Shown here piece by piece: positions 11,328 through 20,964 of a stretch of DNA of 47,336 nt. This DNA is from Rhizoclosmatium globosum (lineage: Eukaryota > Chytridiomycota > Chytridiomycetes > Chytridiales > Chytriomycetaceae), in NCBI GenBank assembly GCA_002104985.1, contig MCGO01000256.1, forward strand, positions 1-47,336, read 5' to 3'. Position numbers and translations under genes: made by a program. Below the pieces are notes generated by a model that was given only the letters and a program-made list of their open reading frames with translations, was not told where the DNA came from and searched no databases. Position 1 is the first letter of the stretch. Each line of letters starts with the position of its first letter.

Positions 11328-11542
11328 AGTAATTTTAGGAGAATGTAGTATTCATATTTCATCAAACTCTCAAGGATGCCCACACCAAAAATGAAACGCA
11401 GCCTTTCTTCCCACAAACTTTACAGTATAATTGTGTGTACAGGCTCACAGATTCAGTGCCAGACCATTCTAACAAAGAATAACGTTTACTATGGGTGATT
11501 GGTATTTGAAGTTTGAGAAAGTGAATGAGACTTTATTTATAA

Positions 11543-12599
11543 CTAATATCGTGGAAGATTGTAAGCCATTTCCCGACATAACGCAGCGGTGAACTGCAGA
11601 TTTTCGAGCTGAGTTTCATTGTTTATCATCATTTTTTCCATTTGTTGGACTGGACCCAGAGCTTCTGTAATCAGGCTCTTAAATTTGGTTAACTGCGTGG
11701 AGAGGTCATCAATGGGATCCATAGTCACACCCTCCAATGGATCACGACTGAAGAGTTTAAGTATCTTGATAGCGGTGAGTGTACCTATTCATTATTAATG
11801 ATCTTTAAATCCAAAAATCATTTTACCAATTCCAATTATTGACAACAGAGCCAAATTTTCAATCACTACAGTCAACAGCAGCTGATACTTCGGTTTCATA
11901 GCTGCTAATTGCGTTTTAGACGAGAGTGCGTTATACAATTGGTGCTTACTACACTCATTGATCAGTTGGTGGTGTTTAATTGTCCAATGCATAGATATAA
12001 TGAACCAAGAAGCTGCTTCTGGCGCTAACAGCCATGGTGAGCTAACCGCGTTACCAAGCCGTTGCACCAATGATTTTTTAAACCGATCGCGCGCATGACT
12101 GACGAACTCTTCAACTTGAACCTTCCCATTCTCAACGGCTTCCAAACTTGAGCCAATGCTGGACTCAGCACCTTTAAGGCTCTGTACAAGGGCTTCCACC
12201 AATGGTTTAAGCTTGTGATCATGGATACCGACATCGCCAGCTGCTATGATTATCTCGACACCAACGTAATACTTGATGAAACCCTCTATAAGTTTCTTCA
12301 GAGTTTGAGAAAATGCGGCGCTGGTATTGTAGAAGTTACGTGGTTTACATTTAATCAACAAAAGCTTACCGTGGTGCAGAGTCAAAAGCCCCAAATAAAT
12401 TTGTGATTTTCTTGCCGAACTTATCAGTATCAGCTGTGCAGTTCTTGATTGCGGGATGATTCAATAATTCAAAGTGCGTTTGAGTTACTTCCACTTGATA
12501 TCTGATACGAGATCCCAGGGACTTGTTTTCTTGGTATGAAATATTGATTGTGTGAGGGGTCCGCCCAGCGATAAGATCATATTTTCCATTTCTGGTCAT
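11543..12599 (-). CDS. Uncharacterised helical protein with a hydrophobic segment (cluster member 1)
   Basis: Exons 12599-12370, 12320-11827 and 11784-11543 give 321 aa. The second intron (11826-11785) is only 42 bp. Without it the frame stops after IGIGKMIFGFKDH; with it the protein continues for 80 residues, so I favour splicing. The protein is predominantly alpha-helical, with a long amphipathic region rich in Lys/Glu/Ser (around residues 100-190) and a strongly hydrophobic stretch near residues 218-248 (QLLLTVVIENLALLSIIGIG), then another helical segment. No signal peptide is seen. It is divergent from the next gene across a 161-bp promoter with a perfect inverted repeat. I do not recognise a family. 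Overall shape resembles the next two genes, but the sequence similarity to them is weak. Confidence 0.6.
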
Positions 12600-12655
12600 T
12601 TTCAATTTGGATGAAAACGTGGTTATATGAATCGTTTTATATTTATCCTCGCTTT

Positions 12656-12680
12656 TAACTGTTAAAATCGTTAACAGTTA
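12656..12680. promoter_or_regulatory. Perfect 10-bp inverted repeat in divergent promoter (TAACTGTTAA / TTAACAGTTA)
   Basis: TAACTGTTAA at 12656-12665 and TTAACAGTTA at 12671-12680 are exact reverse complements separated by 5 bp, in the 161-bp gap between two divergent genes. Each arm contains the Myb-type core YAACNG (TAACTG). The right arm with its flanking G (GTTAACAGTTA) recurs before the lipase gene. Another GTTAAC half-site lies at 12702-12707. A dimeric transcription factor site is the natural reading; which factor is unknown. Confidence 0.55.
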
Positions 12681-12760
12681 GCACAGCTTTACTTTTTCAC
12701 CGTTAACATTTCGATTATATCTTCTTGATTTGCTTGTCTACGTCATAAAAATTCCTCAAA

Positions 12761-13645
12761 ATGTCTGTTACCTTCACGGAAGTTTGTACCAGTCCTACGG
12801 ATTGGAAGTTGGCTCGCAGCAGCGCCAAGCACATCAGCTACAGCAAGTTGAGATCCAACGTAAATCAACTTTACAAGAAGGAATACGTTGAATCCTTTGC
12901 AAGAGTCACAGCAGCGATATCGACGTTTCTCGAGTTTTGGAGAAATGCGGAGGAAGAGTTTAAGAACTATGTTGATTTGGAAACGAGTTCAGATTATGTA
13001 GTTAAAGGGAGTAGTGATTGGCAAGAGTCTCAGAAAGCCATGTACGAGGAAGAAAACGGCATTCGTGCTTCGCTGGTCTCAGCTTATCAAGCGATGGCTT
13101 CAACTGTAATCAAGATTCGTAACAACGTTGAAACCCAACGTCCATCCCAAGGACATGACAAACCAATGACACAATGGGGTATGACTAAAAATGGAGGTGG
13201 GGCTGTATTATCAGTTGTTACAGGAGGATCTAGTTTTGCGGGACGAGCCGCGTTAGCCACCTTCTGGCCTCCCGCCGCACCAATTTTAATTGGAGGTACT
13301 ACATTTTGTGACGCGTTACATTTACTGAAACTTTGTTTAATTATAGCGTCCATATTTTATTTGGGATACTCAACGTATCATTACTCCGACTGGAATGATG
13401 TGGAAAAATCAATTGATACTCAAGCTTTCAGCAATGCCCTTCAGAATGAATCGTCACTTCTATCTAAGTGTATTAATTATTCACTGACCAAGTCGGAAGA
13501 AATTTTTGCTCAATGCCATATTCTCATAAACTTACAAAGAAGTGATCCCAGTATTCAGCATGAAGCATGGACATCATTGAAAATGACAATGGCGACCCTT
13601 ATTAGTTACCTAAACGAGTTTGCCGTTCCAACCGATGCTATTTAG
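12761..13645 (+). CDS. Stand-alone helical/hydrophobic-segment protein, paralogue of the lipase C-terminal module (cluster member 2)
   Basis: A single uninterrupted frame of 294 aa, without a signal peptide. Residues 20-135 are charged helices. Residues about 146-207 are Gly/Ala-rich and hydrophobic, with an APILIGG turn followed by a long apolar helix (LLKLCLIIASIFYLGY). Residues 215-290 are helical again. It aligns with the C-terminal half of the lipase gene product: a shared YVDLE/YVDLK element, the Gly/Ala-rich segment, and SEEIF followed 22 residues later by EAW in both proteins. Helix - hydrophobic hairpin - helix is the layout of alpha-helical membrane-inserting proteins, but that is an analogy of shape, not a demonstrated family match. 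It shares a promoter with member 1. Confidence 0.72.
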   Translation: MSVTFTEVCTSPTDWKLARSSAKHISYSKLRSNVNQLYKKEYVESFARVTAAISTFLEFWRNAEEEFKNYVDLETSSDYVVKGSSDWQESQKAMYEEENGIRASLVSAYQAMASTVIKIRNNVETQRPSQGHDKPMTQWGMTKNGGGAVLSVVTGGSSFAGRAALATFWPPAAPILIGGTTFCDALHLLKLCLIIASIFYLGYSTYHYSDWNDVEKSIDTQAFSNALQNESSLLSKCINYSLTKSEEIFAQCHILINLQRSDPSIQHEAWTSLKMTMATLISYLNEFAVPTDAI

Positions 13646-14032
13646 CAATAAAAGCGCTTATTACTTAATCTTTTGTCATAATCTGGCTATGTCCATCGGT
13701 TTTGTTCAATAATATATAATAGGAAGAGAAATCTTATGAAAAACGCGACAAATTGTGTATTGGAAATTATGAAGTCCTCAAGTACCTAGAAACTAGATGG
13801 GAAGAAAATAATAAATTTATAAGTTGGACAGAAAAGATAAGTTAGCGGCATTCCTCCCTTGATAAGAAATTAACTGTCGTAAGAATATGTAGTTATGTTG
13901 ATATTTTTTCTTGAAAGGAGATCTTAACCGGTAAACAGAGAGTTGTTAACAGTTATGCTCAAGCACATAAACTTGTGTGTGCAAGTTGATTAAATAAAAC
14001 TTCCACGAATCCACGTCCTGGTTCCATCAGAG
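13646..14032. other. Intergenic region upstream of the lipase gene
   Basis: A 387-bp AT-rich gap with no coding signal. It carries the terminator region of cluster member 2 and the promoter of the lipase gene, including the recurring 11-bp element at 13945-13955. Confidence 0.5.
13945..13955 (+). promoter_or_regulatory. Recurring promoter element GTTAACAGTTA upstream of the lipase gene
   Basis: This 11-mer is identical to bases 12670-12680 in the promoter of cluster members 1 and 2. It ends 77 bp before the lipase ATG, against 80 bp before the member 2 ATG. Identical sequence, orientation and spacing point to co-regulation. A related TTAACCGG sequence lies just upstream at 13924-13931. Confidence 0.5.
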
Positions 14033-15972
14033 ATGAGTATGCACCTTGTCCTACAACCTCATAAGGAAGGACAACCACCACCTCCTCTCCCAAGCCAGCT
14101 ACCGGATCCAATAATCACCGTTAAAGCGTACCAGCTTGCTGAGCTGACATACAAACCCGTGGACTGGTATAGTCATCCACAAGTCAGTCCTTTTCCAGCA
14201 ACCATTTACGGGAGGTTAGATGGCATCGAATACTGGATCTCCCATGAAAGCGATAACCTGACGATTGTTGCGTTCCGCGGAACAGTGACGATCGCGGATA
14301 TCCTGGCCGACTTGTCAATCCATCCAACCTTCAGAGATGGAAAACGAATTCATTCTGGTAAGTGTGTGTTCAACTTGGCAACCAACGTATATGACAAACG
14401 GAATTTTTTGCGCTGACGATTTAACCAAGGATTCTTCACTGGGATGGAAGCCGTCTTTGGAGCTATATTTCAGGTGATTCAGCCACGCCTGAATGGAACT
14501 CATACGTTGGTGCTGACTGGGCACTCTTTGGCCGGAGCGCGTGCTCACACGCTTCATTATTACTTAGCTACACACGCTTTGTATCGTAATATTCCTGTCT
14601 ACTCTATAGGATTCGGCTCGCCTTTTTGGGGCTGCAAGCAAGTCCGGGAAGATCTGAATACCATCGGCCGAGCTGATCGTTTCCTCACGTTCGCTAACAT
14701 TGGCGATCCTGTGGTGGGGATCTTGAATCTGCCAGCTACTCTAGCCGTTGTTGAGGAAGCCTTGCAGGAACTCCAGTCGTGGATCCGACAATTACCGGGG
14801 ATGGGCGAAATTGCGGGTGTGGTTACTTCAGTCAAGAATTTCCTCAACAATGTGAGATCCACTGATATACATAAGCATGTAACCTATGAACCAACTGGAA
14901 TGATGGTATTTTATGACGAGAGTAGGACGGGTCATATGGTTATGGATTATAATGAGCAGGTTGAGAAGACTAAACTGAGAAAAGAGTCATTCTCATTTCA
15001 AGCGTTTTCGAAGGTGATACGTGTATTAAAATCTTTATTGGAATCATTAACAATGTTGTGCAGCACTCCCTCTCATCGAGCTATCAATCCAATTTGCTAT
15101 ACAACTCGTACACGGCATCTAGATTTCCAAGAACCCCTGTGAACTTGCACAAGGTTACACTTTACCGTGTCGAATTAGTAAATGGTGGAAACTTGGTTTC
15201 CTTGCACCAGGAGTCAGACAAACTCATTCCAACTAGCCTCGACAAAAGCGTTTCAACGTTACGTTCAGAGTATACTCCAGTTTATAACGAGCTACTTCAA
15301 GAAATGGCGATCCTTGGCCGAAGATTGAAAAGGTCGAGTTCCACTTTCGACACCTACGTCGATTTGAAGGATGACAAACCGACAGTCATTCACTTTGCCA
15401 ATATTTGGATCAGTTCTGAGCTCAAAAAGTTTTCGCAATCGTTCAATGCTTTGGATCAATGCAGACAAAAGATGCAAACGCTACTTGAGAAAATATCCAA
15501 ACAGACTGGAATTTTGGCACCGGAGTTAAATCAGGACAAGCAAACTGCCCAAAAAAGGAAAGAGCACTATGAAAATGTTGGTGCTGCAGCTGTCTTGGGG
15601 GTTGCTGGGGGCGGAATTTGCCATGCCACAGTTATAGCTGGCCCAACCGCTCCAATTGTAATTTTAGGAGGATCAGCGGTTTTTTTAACTTTCGCTGCAT
15701 TCAAACGCTATAAATGGAAGGCGGTGTGTGTCAAAGCTGATAGCTATGATCTGGCGGTAGCCACGGCGTGTGAGATTTCGTTTGCCATCATGTTTATTCG
15801 AAATGTTCGCGTTAGGAGTGAGGAGATTTTTGAAGCTGCAAAGATGCGGTTGGACATGCAGGAAGTGGAAAAAGTTGTCAATGTGGAGGCTTGGAAGAGG
15901 ATCAGGGGGGAACTTGACCAAGTTATGAACGAAGTTAGGATGGTAGGTTTGGAAGAATCGCAAACGAAATAA
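14033..15972 (+). CDS. Class 3 lipase fused to a helical/hydrophobic C-terminal module
   Basis: Exons 14033-14357, 14430-15013 and 15064-15972 give 605 aa. The N-terminal ~300 residues are an alpha/beta-hydrolase of the Lipase_3 family: VAFRGT near residue 80, HSGFFTG across intron 1, the nucleophile elbow GHSLAGA near 138, FGSP, and a GDPVV aspartate near 199. The catalytic His is probably in HKHVTYEPTG near 256. There is no signal peptide, so it is probably intracellular. The C-terminal ~300 residues are helical, with a Gly/Ala-rich hydrophobic segment (about 474-515) and the SEEIF...EAW motif shared with the stand-alone gene upstream. The two halves join through a 50-bp intron (15014-15063) that resolves an apparent frameshift exactly. 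Substrate could be a phospholipid or an acylglycerol. Confidence 0.85.
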
Positions 15973-16179
15973 TGAAGGGAATGAATATTATTACTTAGCA
16001 ATCTCGAGATAGGCTAAAAAACAGTGACAAATCGTGACGGTGAGACTGCACTGGGCGAGTTTCAAAATCAGGGTTCTGGGTTGACGAGCAAAAAAAGACG
16101 GCCTTGACCCGTCATTGGTTTGTCGCAGCAGCCCCCACCATTCCTCCGCCCAATTACATCTTTCCTCCAAACCATCCAC

Positions 16180-16461
16180 ATGGCATCCAGCACCTCACCC
16201 AACACTTCACCTTCATATACTGCACGACTGAGTCCGAGCACACGACTCTCGATTGGCGATGCCCCACCGTTGCGACCCCGCGGTGGGTCACTGCAAAGTG
16301 CGAGTGCGAGTGGCAGCCAGCGACGCAGCAGCAGCCGAGCACCGCCGTCGTCGCTCGGACTGCGCATTGACACGTTGAATGTGCAGCGCGTTGACGGCGA
16401 AGAAGGCGAAGAGGTGCGCTGCTTCACGTGTCCCGCGAGTCTCGGGCCGCAGCGATCCTAG
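16180..16461 (+). CDS. Possible small Ser/Arg-rich hypothetical protein
   Basis: An open frame of 93 codons beginning MASSTSPNTSPSYTAR and rich in Ser, Pro and Arg, ending in RCFTCPASLGPQRS. It has no recognisable domain. The composition is plausible for a disordered fungal protein but equally for a chance GC-rich frame, since the opposite strand is also open here. It could also be the first exon of something longer, though I could not find a convincing splice into the downstream gene. Treat as tentative. Confidence 0.25.
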   Translation: MASSTSPNTSPSYTARLSPSTRLSIGDAPPLRPRGGSLQSASASGSQRRSSSRAPPSSLGLRIDTLNVQRVDGEEGEEVRCFTCPASLGPQRS

Positions 16462-16711
16462 ACCCAGTAGAGCCAGCCAGTCTCCCATTAGATGATATCC
16501 AGTACCATCTCGACATTTGACTTATATACTATCATTGTTTTATCATTGCATGTGCATTACATATTGTGACTCGAAGGGCCCATCTAATCCACCCAATAAA
16601 CTCCTTTGTTGTCTATTCTCTTGTTCTTTTCCCTCTGATTCATTACTGAGCCAACCAATCTTTCTTTGTTTGAAATCCCTTCTGTTTCACATTGAGGTCA
16701 GCAACAAAAAG

Positions 16712-17644
16712 ATGGCGTCTCTCATAGCAACAGCAACACCAACAACATCAGCAACAGCAACCACGGACTCGATGGAGGAGGCCGCGCGGCTAAGCGACCT
16801 CGAAGTTCGCAAGCGCCAAATCGCCGATGCGCGAAGGAGAAGGAAAGCGGCGGAGGCGGCGGCGGCGTCAAACCATCCAAGTGGTTTGGTGCTTCCTGTG
16901 TTGTCATCGGCATCGGCATCGGTGTCTTCTGGCTCTTCAACTGCTTCTACTTCTACTTCTGCTTCAATATCTAGTGCATCTGCTGCGCGGGTGTCCGTGC
17001 CCCCTCGCTCGTCCTCAACTGCTACTTCAACAGCAACAACAGCAACAACAACAACGACCAACGACATTGTCGATCTCACAAACAGCGACGACGATCCGCC
17101 ACCTTCAACTTCGGCTGATCCAGACTCAAACTCCGAAGACAACGAAGACAACAACGACAACAACAACGACGACGATGACGATGACGATGTGGTCATTGTC
17201 TCAACGCGTCGTGTCCCAGGCCACATCCACCAAATAAACCGCGTCCCGGACTCTCGCGCAATCGTCTTTCGGGCAATTGCCGATTTTGTTGGCGCTCAGT
17301 CTCTTCCGAGTCTCCTCAACCGCGTCTCTGTACCTCAACAACAACACCACAACCACCATCATCATCATCATCATCAACAACACTCTCGTTACGCTCCATA
17401 CCCTCCTAAAAAACAAATTGTACCTGAACCAGTACCGGAACCAACTACTCCTGGTATCGTCAAATGCACAATCTGTCAATGTACTGCAGATGCTGATACT
17501 CCTCTTGTCTCTACCAAATGTGGTCACATCTTTTGTGAGGAATGTATCAACAATTCAATCAAATCTGCCATTGGGAAACAATGTCCAAACTGTAAAACAA
17601 AAATGACAGGAAAGGACAATGGTTTGAGGAGGCTGTATATTTAG
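16712..17644 (+). CDS. RNF4/SLX8-like SUMO-targeted ubiquitin ligase (RING finger)
   Basis: Intronless, 310 aa from ATG 16712; the frame is open further upstream but with no better start. It has two consecutive SUMO-interaction motif candidates in acidic context: IVDLT near residue 118 followed by SDDD, and VVIVS near 159 preceded by a run of Asp. The C-terminal RING (about 251-293) has the spacing CTIC...CGHIFCEEC...CPNC. The protein ends LRRLYI, like the terminal YI of RNF4. SIMs plus a C-terminal RING is the STUbL architecture: the protein would ubiquitylate poly-SUMO conjugates in the nucleus during genome maintenance. Between them are Ser/Thr, Asn/Asp and a His/Gln tract (seven His in a row). 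A basic coiled stretch RKRQIADARRRRKAAEA lies near the N-terminus. Confidence 0.8.
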   Translation: MASLIATATPTTSATATTDSMEEAARLSDLEVRKRQIADARRRRKAAEAAAASNHPSGLVLPVLSSASASVSSGSSTASTSTSASISSASAARVSVPPRSSSTATSTATTATTTTTNDIVDLTNSDDDPPPSTSADPDSNSEDNEDNNDNNNDDDDDDDVVIVSTRRVPGHIHQINRVPDSRAIVFRAIADFVGAQSLPSLLNRVSVPQQQHHNHHHHHHHQQHSRYAPYPPKKQIVPEPVPEPTTPGIVKCTICQCTADADTPLVSTKCGHIFCEECINNSIKSAIGKQCPNCKTKMTGKDNGLRRLYI

Positions 17645-17966
17645 TTCTAATAGTGTCGTGTTGAGGATTTCAGTCGGTCGTGGTCACAAAACATTGCTCT
17701 CTCTCTTTCTATTTTTATGACGGAATTCGTGCCTGTCTGCTATAATTATTTCATTTTCTCTATCTGGAGCATGTCATTTGAGATTTCATGGAGAATAACA
17801 AAATGACTCTGTTGTCATCACTATTTCAGTTTTCTCTCAGCAACAGGGATCTGTTGGAATCGAACTGACACAGATACAAACAAAGTTTACTACTATCCCA
17901 ACACACAAAATAGAAACCGGAAACGAAAGAAACGAATTGACAGCCTTGGAAACGTCATAATGTACT
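17645..17966. other. Intergenic 3' region between convergent genes
   Basis: A 322-bp gap between the stop codon of the RING gene (plus) and the last exon of the uncharacterised gene (minus). It is AT-rich, has no coding signal, and presumably holds both 3' untranslated regions. Confidence 0.5.
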
Positions 17967-19869
17967 TTAGCGACTCATGTAATTCGTTACTGGCGCCAAC
18001 CCTCCATGAAAATGACCCATATGATCTGCACAACCAGAAACATAAATCATAAAAATCTCAAACATGAAACTAAATTACTCACCTCTCCCTACATAATTCC
18101 ACCCTCGTCTTCCCCTCGGTCTCTGCATCTCAACCAACTCCAACCACCGCCTCTCCGCCTCCACAGGATCCAAACTCCCCTCAATCCCATGATACCACGG
18201 ATGCTTCCCATCCTCACTCACCCCACCCGCACCCAACCCACCCTTCCCACCACCCTCCTCAACAGCCGGCAACGGAACCCGCCCATTCAACACTGGCGCA
18301 AGCGGCGGAATCGCAGTCTCGCGCGGAGACGGAAGTGCAGGCGGGACCGGGTACCGCGAATACGCAATCTGCTGCGCGACACGCTCGTTCTGGACCCGCC
18401 CGCGTCCAAAGACGAGGCGTGACTCGTGGAAGGATAAGGCGCCGAGGCCGGATGCTGCTGCGATTGCGGATGTTGTTTGGGGGATGTGGGTTTGGGCGTT
18501 GTATGCGGGTGGTAAGCGGTTGTTTGCGTGATTGGATGTGAGGGATGGTGATGATGTGGTGGGGGAGGGGGAGGGGAGGGCGGTTGCGAGGGGGCGGGAG
18601 TTTACGAGGGCGGCTGTGTTGTAGGTTGCGAGGTATTTGGCGGGGATTTGGAGGGAGGAGCGGGTTGTTGGAAGGGGGAGGCCGGTTTCGGGGTCGATTA
18701 GGAAGTCGGGGTGGATTGGGGTTGAGTGGTATCGTCGGTTATCTGTTAATTTGGTTAGATGTTAGTTTGTCGAGGAGATGGACACTTGATACTCACATGC
18801 GTAGGCTAGTGGGAGGTGTGCGGGGTTGATTGCGGGGATAGACGGGACTGCTGGAAGAGGAAAATAGTTTGGTTGGGGGTATTGTTGTGGGAATACGCGT
18901 TGAGGATCTTGAGATTGAGGTTCTTTGTGCTCGCTCTGTCTTGACTCTTTCTCTGTTGTGGATGATTCTGGAATTGTGGCTTTCGTAGACGTTGTCAAAA
19001 CTTCCGAGGCTGCAATCGACTTCTCGTTTTGGATGTTCAAGATTTCACGCAAAAGATGCTCGTTCTTGGTTTCGCCAGGGAGTGGGGCACTCAATGGTCG
19101 AACTTCCTGTTTGTCCTTATCCTCCTCCTCTTCGTCCTCCTGCCTTCCTTCTTCATTTTGCTCATCCTGGGAAGCTCCATTGTCGTCAGTATGTCCTACA
19201 GGCTTCATAACAAAGACAGTGTCCGATATCTCAGGCATATACTTGACACCCATTTCGAACTCAACACCACTGGGCCATCCACCAACTGGGACGCGTTTGT
19301 CTTTAACTCCACGGCCACTGTAACTCCATGTCACAAGTTCTTTTGGTGTATACTTCTTCTTTAGCATTTCAAGGTGCCTAACAACAAGATATCAGCAACA
19401 AACAGAACGATACCACAAAAGCTGTGCAGGACATAAAGAATAATAAAGGGTGCAGCAGGAAATAAAGGCGATATACTTACATGAAATACGGATTCAAATG
19501 GTCCAACCCCTTCACATCTCCACTCACAGCTCCCATATCCTCAAACCTCACCCTCTCACCCCTTTCCACAGTCCGCACAGAGTCACGCAATTCTTCCGCC
19601 ATAAGCAGCGCCTCATCATGCTTCACCTTCGCGTCTTCACGAACAACAAACCGACCCTCTTGCAACCGATACACGTCCGGGTTCACAGTATTCTCGATCC
19701 CACGCGTGTCCGCTTCGAAGCGCTTTCGAGCGTACCCGAGTTCCCAGGCCATTGTTGTTGAGACGCCAGGGGGAAGGGCGTGTGAGCCTGGGATGTGGAC
19801 TGTGCGTTTGTGTGAGGTGTACGTTGCGTTGTTGAGGGAAGCGCCTGCGGTTGAAATGTGGAATGGCAT
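17967..19869 (-). CDS. Uncharacterised protein, 562 aa
   Basis: Exons 19869-19481, 19377-18797, 18742-18083 and 18025-17967 sum to 562 codons. The last small exon is inferred from a canonical GTGAGT donor and TGCAG acceptor. Without it the protein would stop at GRGE. With it the end reads HMGHFHGGLAPVTNYM, which looks like real protein. Residues 1-220 are compact-looking (an acidic/aromatic mix with WELGYARKRFEADTRG and KYTPKELVTWSYSGRG). The middle is acidic and disordered (a DEEEEDKDKQE run), followed by Gln/Pro-rich sequence. The C-terminal part has a HPWYHGIEGSLDPVEAERRW motif. No transmembrane segment or signal peptide is seen. I do not recognise the family. Confidence 0.62.
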
Positions 19870-20112
19870 TGGTGGTTTGGGTGTGTGTGTTGTTTGAAGC
19901 AAGTATTTCTAGAAGGAAGGCTGGTTCATGGTCTGTCCGGATGGTGTTCTGGAAGGACTTCAAGGAATTGTGATTGGGTAGCCAAAGAAGGTTAAAATAA
20001 ATGATGTTGTACATTTTGTTGAATGAACTGAAACGACTGTTGTCAGATTATATTACATGTAAGGTAGGATGAATACCGTTTACTTTGGTATACCTCATCA
20101 TTTTTATTGATT

Positions 20113-20914
20113 CTACCTCCTCGAAGCCGGTCCATCAAAGTATACACCCTCGCGCTTTTTGGCATCGGCCCAATCCTTCCAAGCTTGTTCTTCCATTTCA
20201 CTCTTTCGATGAAACACACTCCGTGTCATGAAGAACATACTGAAACACAACGCCCCCACAGTGTACATCCACGGCCTAAATATCTTGAATTCACCAGCAG
20301 GTTCTGTGTTATGGAGATTATGTCAGCAGAAGTTGGTTGGGTAAGTATTGTCTAGTCTAGTCTAACTCACGTGTTCCAGGATCCTGCACGCTCCAATCCC
20401 ATTTCGCACTTCCATAAGCTCTTGTATCTGAGCTTCTGTTCGGTGACGGTGTATAGAATGATCCGAATTGGTCGTACTCGCGTCGATACTTGTCGTCTTT
20501 CAGGAGTTCATAGGCTTGTTGGATTGTGACGTATTTCTGATTTGATTCTATTTTGGCTTCTTCGGGTAAGTCGATTGTGCGGTCAGGGTGGTGAGCAAAC
20601 GAGAGCTGGTTTGGAGTATCGGAGTTAGTTTCGATTACCAAATCAAATGCAGTTGTAGGGATTGATTGCACAAGTGATTATAGACATAGAGATCATCTTC
20701 TTGTTGTTGAAAGGCAAGGAGGGGCTGAGGAGGAAGAGTGGCATACCTCATAGTACTTTGTCTTGATCTCTTTCGGCGTAGCGTTCTTTTGAACACCTAA
20801 TAGGGCATATGGTGTTGCCTTGTGTTTCCATGGAAGTGGCGACGGAGAGAGGCTACCACCGTAAAACCGTTTGGAGTGGTGGAGCAGGAACAGCGATCGT
20901 TTCGGGACAAACAT
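20113..20914 (-). CDS. Mitochondrial membrane-anchored J-domain (DnaJ-like) protein
   Basis: Exons 20914-20747, 20605-20371 and 20303-20113 give 197 aa. The N-terminus MFVPKRSLFLLHHSKRFYGG is a typical matrix-targeting presequence. The J domain follows (YALLGVQKNATPKEIKTKYYE, then HHPDRT with the essential HPD across intron 1, then YELLKDDKYRREYDQFG). A single hydrophobic helix (MYTVGALCFSMFFM, about 143-157) precedes a charged C-terminus. J domain plus one membrane span matches JID1-type proteins of the inner membrane, which recruit mitochondrial Hsp70. The first intron is 141 bp, the longest in the window apart from the repeat-filled one. There are no zinc-finger or DnaJ C-terminal domains. 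Confidence 0.82.
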
Positions 20915-20964
20915 CGAAACACAAGGGTATAATGGAATTCCCCCAACTGTGTTTTAAGCTTCAT

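Noticed and set aside
11784..11830. Premature stop splitting the minus-strand helical gene into two genes
   Set aside because: A 42-bp intron (11826-11785) removes the stop and keeps the frame, so one gene is simpler. RNA evidence would settle it.
15000..15070. Apparent frameshift inside the lipase gene
   Set aside because: A 50-bp GT-AG intron (15014-15063) with a branch-like CATTAAC joins the two frames exactly.
17850..17880. A T-loop-like TTCGATTCC on the minus strand suggesting a tRNA
   Set aside because: The flanking bases do not form a five-pair T stem, and I could not build acceptor, D and anticodon arms around it.
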